Below, one piece after another: positions 24,501-32,457 of a DNA stretch of 60,000 nt (its first letter is position 1; each line of letters opens with the position of its first letter). The notes beneath the pieces were generated by a model. The model was not told the origin of the DNA. It ran no database searches and saw nothing but the letters and a program-made list of their open reading frames with translations. This stretch comes from Owenia fusiformis (taxonomy: Eukaryota; Annelida; Polychaeta; Sabellida; Oweniidae). A program made the translations under genes and the position numbers. The stretch covers positions 31,726,024-31,786,023 of the forward strand of contig CAIIXF020000006.1 of assembly GCA_903813345.2 (NCBI GenBank). The letters run 5' to 3'.

Positions 24501-27500
24501 ATCCTAACCATGCATAGTGAAAACTTTGCTCTGTAAGTACAGTATTCCTTTGTTCAATGGATTGCATATTAGTGACAGTTGGTACTGTGGAAATCAATGA
24601 AATGTAATAACCAGTGGTACACTCTAATGGCTGTAAATGTCATGATCCTAGGTCAAAAGTTAGAACCAATACGATTAACTTCTGATAGCACAACTCTTTC
24701 TTGTATTTTCTTTGCTTCTTGTATTTTTATTGCTTAATGGGATATACAGGGTGTCCAAAAAAAACAGGACCGTAAGAAAGTTGAATAACTCGGTCAATTT
24801 TGCATATTTTGCCTTGAAATTTTTGAATTATTTAGTTCATTCAATGTGAATTTTGTTCAGAAAGTTTGATGATAATCTGTTCATTGTTTCAAAAACTACA
24901 GTCCTTTACAAAACATGCTCAAAGTGGGCACTTCTCCTCTCTATGCACAAACAAATCCTGCGAACAAAGTTGTTAATAACCCTGACCTATACACATTAAT
25001 GTGGATGGTAAATATTGGGGTGGTTATTGCCCTCTTAAGATTGTAAGGGGCCTGTCAGTATACTCATTGGCTTTGAGAAATCCTCAAAGATAAAAATTTG
25101 GGGGATTTAGATCAGGCGAATGAGGTGCCCATATGGTTTGCATTCTGCAACTGATGAGCTGACCACCAAAGCATTGCCTAAACCATTTCAGCATATCATT
25201 TGCAGTGTGGGGGTGGTATTGGCTTGTTGAAACCACTGCTTAATTATCTCCTTAGATGTCCCTTCTGGTGCTTATGACCTCCAAAACTTTGTGAGAACTT
25301 ACTGATCCTTGTTCATGGTGATAGCACGTCCCCAGTCACCTTCGAACCAAAAGGGACTGATGATTCCATGTTTCCTCATTGCCACCCAGGCAGTGCATTG
25401 TTCAGAATGCAATGGATGCTGTAACACTTCATCAGGAGGATGTAAGCTCCAGTAGCAATTGTTCTTTGAACAAACTTGTCCATTCAGAAAGACATGTGTG
25501 TAGGAGGATCATCAACAACTTTGTTCGCCGGATTGAATTGAGCATAGAGATGAGAGGTGCACATTTGAGGCATGTTTTGTAAGGAGCTGTAGTTATCCCA
25601 ACGAATGAAGTTCGGTAGGGATATAGTGAAGCCCTCCGTTCGTCCGTCTGTCCGTCAGTCCGTCAGTCAGTCAGTCAGTCCGTCTGTCCGGAAGATAACT
25701 CAAATACTAGTTGACGGATTTTCTTCATATTTAGTGGAAAGATGTATATTGGTGAATAGTTTTACGCAAAAAAAATTTTTTCAAGATGGCCGCCGCTTCA
25801 AAAATGACGGGACTTTTTCGCAAAAATCATAAATTTTTCATTCTAAACCAAAGTAATTAATATTATTGTTTGAAATGTTGGCAGTATATTCCCAACATTC
25901 ATCTGTTTCACATATATTCCGTGTTTTTTATCCTGACCCCCAGGGGCCGTGTATGGGGGGACAGGAAAACAGAAATTTTCGCTAATTTTTAGATCTTTAG
26001 GAAGTATAGCTTTATTATACTCAAATGAAAGGCAATTAAGAGTAGATTGCAAATATTGTATCTTTTTTCTGATTCAAACCTCATAGAATTCAAAATGGCT
26101 GTCTAATCTACGATTTCGCAATAATTTTTCGATCCCTTCAAAGTATGGATATATTATACTCAAATTGAGGGAATTTTGGAGTAGATCACAATTATGGTAT
26201 TATTTTTCAGATTTGTACCTCAAAAATTCAAAATGGCTGCTTTGCAGGAATTCGCAATTCTAAAATCTAATTTTTTCAATTTTAACCATAGTAATGAGTA
26301 TAATTGATTGGAATTCGGTAATTGATATTTTGTTCGTTGGGATTTGCTACTCCGCGGAGTTGCCATTATTTTTGACTCAATTGATAGATTATTATCAAAC
26401 TTTCACAACAAAATTCACATTGAATGAACTAAATAATTCTGAAATTTCAAGGCAAAATATGCAAAAGTGACCGAGTTATTCAACTTTCTTACGGTCCTGT
26501 TTTTTTTTGGACACCCTGTACATATTTTATTTTTTTCTGTACTAATATTATGGATTGATTTCTTGATCCAGGGCTCGTGTAGAAGATGTTGAAGGTGAAG
26601 CTACGTGTTCATTGTACATGAAGGAACTGCAGCAGTTCATACAGCGGGTACACAGCACTTATCTATCCCAGTTTACATGTACAGACTACATCATGGACAG
26701 GTAATGAATATAGTGCTTTTCAGTTATTTATCTATTCATGATTTATTTTTCAACTTTTTAATTTGATGATGAATTCTATCTTTAATTGCTATAATAAGTT
26801 TTCCAAAGGATTTCTTCTTTCTACTTTATGTAGTTCCCTATGGATACACATAAACTTATGTAAGCAATATGCCTGGCAGCTTATGTAGCCAGGAAATTGA
26901 TTGTTAACATGTCATGTGAACATTCCAGTATCCAGCCCGTGGCTTGCAGGGCTATTGATCTGTTTGTGCGTCATGCTAGCCTTATACGACCTTTGGGAGA
27001 TGGGGGCAAAATGAGGCTTGCAGCAGACTTTGCTCAGATGGAACTAGCTGTCACTCCACTTTGTAGGAGAGTCTCTGACCTTGGCAAGCAGTACAGACTT
27101 CTCAGAGCTTTCAGGTATGCATTTACAGAACCATAATGAATCTTAAAATGTTTGTGGAATAATGATTCAAAATTGCTTCATGTTATTGCTTAATATTGAC
27201 ATGATCAGTAACAACATTTGAGTTATGTTAAGACTTGCATGTTATAGCATGATCATAGGAACTCAAGTCATCAGTTGCTGTCTGACATATTCCCCATTAC
27301 ATATTACATATATCACATGAAACAAATAATCATTCATGCATATGCACTGCACCAAATGTTGAAATTCAAATGTCAGAACTTCCTCACTGTCAAAATAATA
27401 GCATTTAATATTTTGTAGGCCCCTGTTGTTCCAAACCAGCGAGCACATTGTGAATAGCCCTGCTGTTGGGGAGGTGATACCTTACAGTACAGCTCTCCAC

Positions 27501-28562
27501 TTCATGTTTGCCAGAGCACCCCCAGACTTGGCCTCCCCACACCAGGTTATGACAGATCAATTCAATCTGATGTCATATGAGAATGTGATATCTTATGATT
27601 TTAAATTATATCTCAGCACAAGTGAACTTAGTTGATCAATTGAATGAGTTTATGAATATGATATCATGGAAAAGCATACATGTTTGGTAATTCTATACAC
27701 TCAAAACATGCTATAAAGCTGATTTTTTGAAAAGGTTCTCATTATCTGATGCATCCACTTTTAAATTATTTGTAATTTTCATGAGATGATTGAAAATAAG
27801 TACATGTAATAATTGCTATACTGTTCGCTTTTTACCAGAACATGCTTTGAATCACATATGTGCTTTACAATTTATATTCATGATAACTAGTTCATCACCT
27901 TTGAAATTTAGCCAAATAGGGCTGATAAGTATGGTGCATGTGTCGTTACTGTTTTTGTGCATTATATTTTGGGTGTACTTTCAGGCTGCAAACTGGTCTC
28001 TCAGTAGATACAGTCAGTGGTTAGAGGATCATACTTCAGAGAAGGACCGTCTGCAATTGATCAAGTAAGATTACAAGTCCTAGTAGCCCAATTATGCATT
28101 AATCAAAGTGAACAAGTAAATCTAAAAGCCCAGGGATGCCAGGGTAGCTTAGAGAATTCTGTATATGTGGAGAATATTGTATAGCTCTCTTATCGGTCAC
28201 TTATTGTTATCCACCATTTGTTGTAACCAGTACTCAGCAATTGGTGTATACAGTTTGCAATAACTTACCAGCTGATTGCTTTTTGCCCTGCAAATGTTTA
28301 TTTTTCTCATATTATCTGATAACTCTTTCTCTTGATAAATTGCCTGAATCCAATTGTTGAAGGGAGGCATTATATTTCCATGAATGGTTATGATGTTTCT
28401 TTAATGGAATCTTGTTTATTAATCTTATATATTCTAAAATGTGGCTTTGTTTCTAGGAGCACACTGGAGTCTTATGTTCAGTCTGTGAGAGTGAAGGGAG
28501 GCAAGGAGTTCGCTGCAATATATCCTATCATGTTGGACATTTTACAGAAGGCATTACATTGA
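9506..28562 (+). CDS. COG5: Conserved oligomeric Golgi complex subunit 5 (COG5), 20 coding exons
   Basis: Subunit of COG, which tethers vesicles in retrograde intra-Golgi traffic. Exons: 9506-9542, 17223-17362, 17634-17746, 18009-18078, 18608-18728, 18865-18995, 19165-19321, 19686-19804, 20180-20257, 20695-20776, 22461-22626, 22928-23089, 23423-23522, 23808-23981, 24429-24532, 26572-26700, 26929-27114, 27419-27545, 27985-28064, 28457-28562. All have GT/AG sites and matching phases: 2382 nt, 793 codons plus TGA (human about 830-860). Family landmarks: FLAEEFDVK (exon 2), [17 protein letters not shown] (exon 5), [10 protein letters not shown] (exon 7), [14 protein letters not shown] (exon 8), [13 protein letters not shown] (exon 11), [15 protein letters not shown] (exon 12), [20 protein letters not shown] (exon 17) and [16 protein letters not shown] (end). 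The segment after exon 11 is shorter than in human COG5. Exon 1 codes only [12 protein letters not shown] and is joined across a 7.7 kb transposon-filled intron, the least certain link. Confidence 0.95.
9714..10104. mobile_element. TA-flanked MITE with ~120-bp inverted repeats (copy 1)
   Basis: Left arm from GAGTCCATGTCACTGCTTCA and right arm ending TGAAGCAGTGAAATGGACTT are inverted, include GTTCGTCAGTAGAACGGC, and are flanked by TA (9712-9713, 10105-10106). A partly matching copy runs off the window end at 59370-60000. It lies 170 bp inside COG5 intron 1. Confidence 0.75.
10604..11317. mobile_element. Inverted-repeat element carrying an E-box cluster
   Basis: Arms of about 80-100 bp: ACCGTGTGTCTACTTAG and GTAACCTAGCAGGATGGATG (as complement) on the left; the inverse on the right at 11225-11317. 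The body contains four CACGTG motifs within 36 bp (11128, 11140, 11147, 11158). A single related end lies at 15998-16121. No open frame or clear target duplication. Confidence 0.7.
11128..11163. promoter_or_regulatory. Cluster of four CACGTG E-boxes
   Basis: CACGTG hexamers occur at 11128-11133, 11140-11145, 11147-11152 and 11158-11163, two in TCACGTGA-like context. CACGTG is the core site for bHLH-ZIP factors. It lies inside a transposon in COG5 intron 1; any regulatory effect is inference. Confidence 0.4.
11377..11510. repeat. Short imperfect hairpin
   Basis: AGGATTGGCTCCCAGAATG near 11381 pairs with CATTCTGGGAGTCAATCCT near 11477. Probably a small MITE or deletion derivative; no further boundaries could be set. 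Confidence 0.5.
11700..12060. repeat. TCCG-repeat element with 'GGCCATTTTG' body
   Basis: A run of TCCG/TCCA/TCTG tetranucleotides at 11758-11802 is followed by several copies of (T/G)GCCATTTTGAA. CTGTCAACTGGTATTTCAGTTATC near 12017 resembles the segment next to the tetranucleotide run in 25597-26365 and 53513-54325. Ends are not defined. Confidence 0.5.
12139..12660. mobile_element. Hairpin-tailed element, family H (copy a)
   Basis: One end reads ACCTCAACTGAAATACTC with CTGATTGGTT nearby (12158). About 430 bp later comes a strong hairpin (TACCTCGACTGTAAACC / GGTTTACAGTCTCGGTA, about 12587-12627). The first end is homologous to the one at 21768 (ACCTCATTGAAATACTC ... CTGATTGGTT), so this is one family. 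An 80-codon open frame at 12400-12642 has no recognised homology. Superfamily unknown. Confidence 0.55.
12914..13088. mobile_element. pogo-like MITE, 175 bp
   Basis: Ends CAGTTAAACCTGTCTATG and AAAGGTTCAACTG are flanked by TA (12912-12913, 13089-13090). CAGTnnAACCTnTCTA is the typical start of pogo/Tigger elements. An internal relic of the 'GTTCCACTT...GAGGTGTTC' type repeats three times. No coding capacity. Confidence 0.75.
13279..15609. mobile_element. 2.3-kb transposon with 260-bp terminal repeats and GAAACGAGGC subterminal repeats
   Basis: Arms 13279-13535 and 15350-15609 are close inverted copies starting CACTGGGGATGAACTGGAAA, flanked by the 5-bp direct repeat ATTAT (13274-13278, 15610-15614). 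The decamer GAAACGAGGC or a close variant recurs just inside both arms (about 13517, 13540, 13571 and the complement at about 15305, 15331, 15367), a pattern expected of transposase-binding sites. No transposase recognised; short frames inside are not convincing. The superfamily is unknown. A 5-bp duplication with ends starting CAC would fit Transib-like elements, but the end is not a good Transib match. Confidence 0.75.
14745..14850. repeat. Fragment of repeat family D, nested in the 2.3-kb transposon
   Basis: GCGTGAAAAGTCCGAACGAA and the preceding GCGTGACATA match the complement of 49740-49812 and, more weakly, 54640-54700. No ends visible here. Confidence 0.5.
15998..16121. repeat. Solo end of the element seen at 10604-11317
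   Basis: It runs colinear with the right arm of that element: GTGTCGTGTTTGGCTG, GATGACATAGAAC and AAGTAGATACGTGGTTACAT, preceded by TTTTATAACCTCAGAATGCTG which matches the complement near 10700. The partner arm is absent. Confidence 0.6.
16140..17185. repeat. Diverged family-A repeat sequence
   Basis: The stretch is rich in 'GACCTTTGACCTTGAA' type sequence and ends with TTCGGTAGGATTTGCTACTC and CGTGGAGCTGC (17150-17180), matching the end of the family-A copies at 26335-26365 and 53513-53550. The left boundary is unknown. It lies just before COG5 exon 2. Confidence 0.5.
18270..18330 (+). repeat. Short fragment resembling family A next to its tetranucleotide run
   Basis: GATAACTCAAGTACTGGTTGA and TTTGGTTCATATCTTT resemble the family-A segment at 25694-25735. 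It lies in COG5 intron 4. Confidence 0.35.
21104..21748. mobile_element. Hairpin-tailed element, family H (copy c, reverse orientation)
   Basis: Strong hairpin AATAGTGACTGCCTCATT / AATGAGGCAGTCACTATT (21110-21207) at one end, and a reversed CCTGATTGGTC motif (21711-21721) near the other, about 560 bp apart. It contains several GTGACGTCA-like stretches. It shares the hairpin-plus-CTGATTGGT layout with 12139-12660 and 21763-22400 and lies in the same COG5 intron (exons 10-11) as copy b. Confidence 0.45.
21763..22400. mobile_element. Hairpin-tailed element, family H (copy b) with a ~75-bp-arm perfect palindrome
   Basis: The left end TTATGCACCTCATTGAAATA with CTGATTGGTT (21788) has an inverse TGATTGGGAGGTGCATAATAA near 22231-22251. 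This is followed by a near-perfect palindrome (about 22248-22396) with arms containing CAAATACTGGATGATCAGGA and CCTATCCTCGAAAAAATATT; its centre is GGGCTCGGCTGCCGCCTCGCCC. It should form a cruciform or long RNA hairpin. No coding capacity. Confidence 0.65.
24747..26518. mobile_element. Palindromic mariner: two transposase tails facing outward
   Basis: The ends CAGGGTGTCCAAAAAAAACA / TGTTTTTTTTTGGACACCCTG are flanked by TA. CAGGGTGTCC is a common mariner terminus. Both halves carry the transposase C-terminus in opposite orientation: minus strand at about 24985-24915 ('NNFVRRI...[12 protein letters not shown]'), plus strand at 25516-25582 ('[22 protein letters not shown]' is split by no stop before its TAA). 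Minus-strand text near 25120-25040 resembles the mariner 'DLNPxDFFLWG' region in degraded form. The copy is therefore a head-to-head inverted duplication, dead, and interrupted on the right by family A (25597-26365). It lies in the COG5 exon 15-16 intron. Confidence 0.8.
25597..26365 (+). mobile_element. Family-A repeat (copy 1), nested in the mariner
   Basis: About 770 bp, colinear with the complement of 53513-54325. It starts near CAACGAATGAAGTTCGG, continues with GGGATATAGTGAAGCC, then a TCCG/TCAG tetranucleotide run (25628-25690), GATAACTCAAATACTAGTTG, 'AAGATGGCCGCC', 'CCTGACCCCCAGGGGCCGTG', and ends ATTTGCTACTCCGCGGAGTT. The mariner resumes after it, with TTAT on both sides (25593-25596, 26366-26369). 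Non-autonomous; superfamily unknown. Confidence 0.75.
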
Positions 28563-29790
28563 CACAATGCAGAAACATTCATCACTTAACTGGCACTGAT
28601 TCTCTAGTACATTATTGTCATGTATCTTAAAGTAACTGTATGGTGACAATACTAAAAATATCTCAATATATCAAAGGTTATCATGTTTAAACAATTCTCT
28701 GTAACAGATTATAAATAATTCGAAGATGACTAAAACATCAAAAATAGAAAAAATGTTTTTTGGTGCAGTGCTATACAACTGATTATGATTTAACTCACAT
28801 AGCTTGTTTTTCTTTCTTATTTATGTTTATATATCAAAATGAAGCTTTTCAGTTTCATTTCAATATATTTGTTTTCAAAAGTTCCATGCTTTAAGTGATG
28901 TTTGTGGAGAAGTGATTTGTCTTACAAATGTTTGCATATAATACTAATCTGCATGGATAGTATTGTTAACATAATTTATTGAATCCAATCCTTGGATGGT
29001 TGTACAGTGTATATATTGTATATATGTCACTTATAAATTGTAAATAATATTTGAAATTGTAAATAAAGAGGGATATGAAATATTAATATTTTATTTTTAT
29101 TATTAAATATTCATATTTAGAACACAATATCAAAGTTTTTTAATCTTCAATTTCCTACTCAGTCATAATGCTTTGACTTAGAAACAGAAGCCACTGTTTA
29201 ATATTTTGACTTATAATATATACATTATAGCTATAATCATCATGCTGATTTATCTACAGTAGCCATAGTCATAATGTTATGACTTATATACGGTAGCTGT
29301 AGTCATAATGTGATGACCTATGACTTATATACATTAGTTGTATCAATGTGTGAGATATGCATATTTTTTTTTTATCTATACAGTAATCACTGTCTATTCA
29401 ACTAACACACATTATTTAATATGTACATTGTACATGTAGTTTCAAGTTTAAATTGATTTGTATTGCATATATTTGACTACAACAAGAAACTGTACAATAT
29501 GAAAGAGATCATAAACAGAACATATCACAAAGTGATGTACACAGACACATAAATCAATATCCGATATAGTAATGTAAATGTCATGATTACTGTCTGCCCT
29601 AAATCAAAATGATACTATTTAACTAAAATGAAGATGTGAATACTGTACAACATTCACACTTGGACATTCAAAAATATATTAACCAAATCTTATATTTAAA
29701 CTAAATATCTCAATGATAATATTTTTTAACCCCGACCGATTCAGTATTTTGTTCAAAATTGAATACAATATTGAAAAAAAAGAACTCAAT
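28563..29790. other. COG5 3' UTR and intergenic DNA
   Basis: After the COG5 stop the first convincing polyadenylation signal is AATAAA at 29062. Beyond it the sequence is AT-rich with weak internal repetition of 'GT(A/C)(A/G)TAGTCATAATG' around 29160-29330. No other gene is seen. Confidence 0.5.
29062..29067 (+). terminator. Likely COG5 polyadenylation signal AATAAA
   Basis: AATAAA 500 bp after the COG5 stop codon, followed within 30 bp by T-rich sequence. It is the best candidate for the transcript end. Confidence 0.5.
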
Positions 29791-29836
29791 TGGCCGGGCA
29801 CCGGCCGATGGATCGGAGCATATGTGACCAAGGCAT
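29791..29836. repeat. Fragment of the GC-rich Harbinger-like element
   Basis: TGGCCGGGCACCGGCCGATG and then CATATGTGACCAAGGCA resemble the right end of 491-1162 (CATCGGCCGAGCTATGTGACTAGGCCA). A GC-rich island of 45 bp in AT-rich intergenic DNA. Confidence 0.6.
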
Positions 29837-30117
29837 TACAGTGATAGTTTCTTCATAATATCTTCAATATTTTTTTGATGGTTGCAATACCGATAAATAA
29901 GTCAAATGATAAATAATATTTACAGTCAAGTGGTCTTTAAACCGCTCTTTACAGTCAGTATACAAGACTACGAAAAATGTATTTGTATATTTTGCATCAA
30001 TGTCATGACTTTAATTGTGCTTGCATTAAAAGATGCAACATTATTAGCTCAAATATGGTGTATAAATTAAAATGGGGACTGTGCCCAAATTACATGACAT
30101 CAGATGAACTTGCCATC

Positions 30118-30745
30118 AGAAGTTCTAGACCTTCATACATTTTGACATTATAAGTATAAGCTCTTGTTCTATAGACCATTTAGCATTGTGACTTCATATG
30201 TATAGAGTTCTAGTTCTAGATCTTTGAACAATGTGACATTTCAAGTATTAAGCTCTAGTTCAAGACCATTTGACAATGTAACATGACAAGTATAAAGCTC
30301 TAGTTCCAGACCATTTGACAATGTTACATCACAAGTATAAAGCTCTAGTTCTAGACCATTTGACAATGTAACATCACAAGTATAAAGCTCTAGTTCTAGA
30401 CCATTTGACAATGTAACATCACAAGTATAAAGCTCTAGTTCTAGACTATTTGACAATATAAGATCACGAGTATAAAGCTCTAGTTCTAGACCATTTGACA
30501 ATGTAACATCACGAGTATAAAGCTCTAGTTCTAGACCATTTGACAATGTAACATCACAAGTATAAAGCTCTAGTTCTAGACCATTTGACAATGTATCATC
30601 ACAAGTATAAAGCTCTAGTTCTAGACCATTTGACAATGTAACATCACAAGAATAAAGCTCTAGTTCTAGACCATTTAACAATGTAACATCACAAGTATAA
30701 AGCTCTAGTTCTAGACCATTGAAAAATACATCACAAGCATAACGA
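30118..30745 (-). repeat. 45-bp minisatellite, about 13-14 copies
   Basis: The unit AAGCTCTAGTTCTAGACCAT + TTGACAATGTAACATCACAA + GTATA recurs every 45 bp; the outer copies are degenerate and the central ones nearly identical. On the minus strand it keeps one frame open for 175 codons (30768-30241) with a 15-residue unit LELELYTCDVTLSNG. It lies between the convergent 3' ends of COG5 and DENND2. Protein coding is unsupported: there is no homology, and the period alone explains the open frame. Confidence 0.9.
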
Positions 30746-30768
30746 TCTGACATTACCAGTATATGCAT

Positions 30769-31810
30769 AAACTCTAATTGTGCTTTCTAGATACAACAAT
30801 GTGCTGTAACTGCACTTGGAATCTCATACACAATGAATACTGGTCTGGTAGGGACATATAATAATAGTATTGATCAACTGAGTATGCTCCTGAACTGAAC
30901 ATGCTCTCAGTATGTTCAATTTAAATACAGTAAATACAGTAAAGCCTGTAAAACAAAATAATCCCTATTGAAAGGCAGTCTGTGGAAAAGCTCATTTTGT
31001 TTTCTTGAAGCATTTTAAATTGAGTGAGCTCAGTCACTGTTGTTATATATGTCATTCAACTTTCATTAAAAATACACATACTTATTTGACTTAAATAGAA
31101 GCACCCAATTCCTTATTATAAAAATATGCAATATTAGGCTTCATTTATATTGTTACAAGCTCTCAGTGATATAATCTCCAATTATCATTATTTCTTGTTA
31201 GTTTAGTATAGATGTTTTTTTCTTTACTGAACATTTACTTTCAAAACAAAACCTTATTAAAGTAGATTAGTTCCTAATAGAAACATTTCCATATTATATG
31301 TTTTTTAAAACCAATTGTGAAAGTCTATACATGTCCAATTCAGTCATTGGTTACATAGAGTAACAGTTCATGAACACATTGGAACTTTCACGAACACTCC
31401 AGTTTAAGAGTTCTGTTGATTGTAGATGATATCACTGAGGTAATTAGGGGTTTCACTTAGCAAGGGAATGTGTAATGTGTAACGTGATCGATTATTGGGA
31501 CTAGTTTTCCCTTTAGTGGCCTTTATGAGTATATTTGTATAAACCAATGAACCATGTTCCCCGAAGTTATGATATTACACATTCACTCCTAAGTGTAACT
31601 TAACCTATTTATCACGAAAAAAACACCTTAAGGTCTAAAGCCTCCTTTATTAATCTCAACAACATTCTGCTATCCGTGAATGAAGGCACATTTCTTCCAT
31701 GTCATGACAATCCATGTCAGTAATATTGCACCATAGCATATTTGCAATAATATTTCTTGTTGCGTGAAAATCATAAAAGTACACTGTAGTTCCATCCTGG
31801 CATTAAGGCT
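30769..31810. other. Intergenic DNA
   Basis: No gene recognised. A weak inverted pair (GGGAATGTGTAATGTGTAAC near 31462; GATATTACACATTCACTCC near 31569) could be a small degenerate MITE. Confidence 0.35.
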
Positions 31811-32110
31811 ATGGAATTAGTTCCATTTTGGTATCAACTTACAAAAATAGTTCTCAGTATCAAGCTAGAAAATAGTTCCATTTCAGAATCTGCTCAGTTT
31901 TCAGGTCACAACCATAGTTCAAACTTTGCATCAGATTATAGAAATAGTTTCATCTCAGTATTGGAGCTGGAAATAGTTCTATTTCAGTGTCAGGCTTTGG
32001 AAATAGTTTTACTTCAGTGTCAGGCTTTGGAAATAGTTCTATTTCAGTGTCAGACTCTGGAAATAGTTCTACTTCAGTGTCAGCTATGGAAATAGTTTCA
32101 TCTCAGGCTA
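31811..32110. repeat. 30-bp minisatellite
   Basis: A unit like GGAAATAGTTCTATTTCAGT + GTCAGGCTTT repeats every 30 bp, clearest at 31970-32100 and degenerate before that. One frame stays open on each strand (for example LEIVLFQCQA on plus, SDTEIELFPK on minus) because the period is a multiple of 3. It lies about 350 bp beyond the DENND2 stop, probably in or near its 3' UTR. Confidence 0.8.
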
Positions 32111-32457
32111 CAGATTCATCCTTCTTATTCTTAAAAAGTTTTCCACCTGAAACATATTTCATCCAATGATTATTTTGTTCTCTCATTGATGTTAAATTAA
32201 CTTTTCTAAATTGAACGCTTTTCATTTACTTTTCAAGAACATATAGAAATGGTCTTTTCACAATTATGAAAAATGACTTATATATTCATTTGAATCAGAT
32301 TTTTAAGTTACTGGAATGTCATCAATAAGCTGTGGACAATTGAACTATAAATTTATGAAAAAAATATGGAATCTCATGAATGCAACAAACTCAGAATGTG
32401 AACACCTCTAAATCCAAACACTTTTGGCTGTGTACTGTATAGTGTGTAGTAGACAAT

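Noticed and set aside
25843-26052. Open frames inside family A as coding
   Set aside because: The matching copy at 53757-53975 is read on the other strand, frames differ, and no domain is visible.
30118-30745. Second regular repeat array considered as CRISPR or a repeat protein gene
   Set aside because: Tandem without spacers; coding is not supported by homology or splice context.
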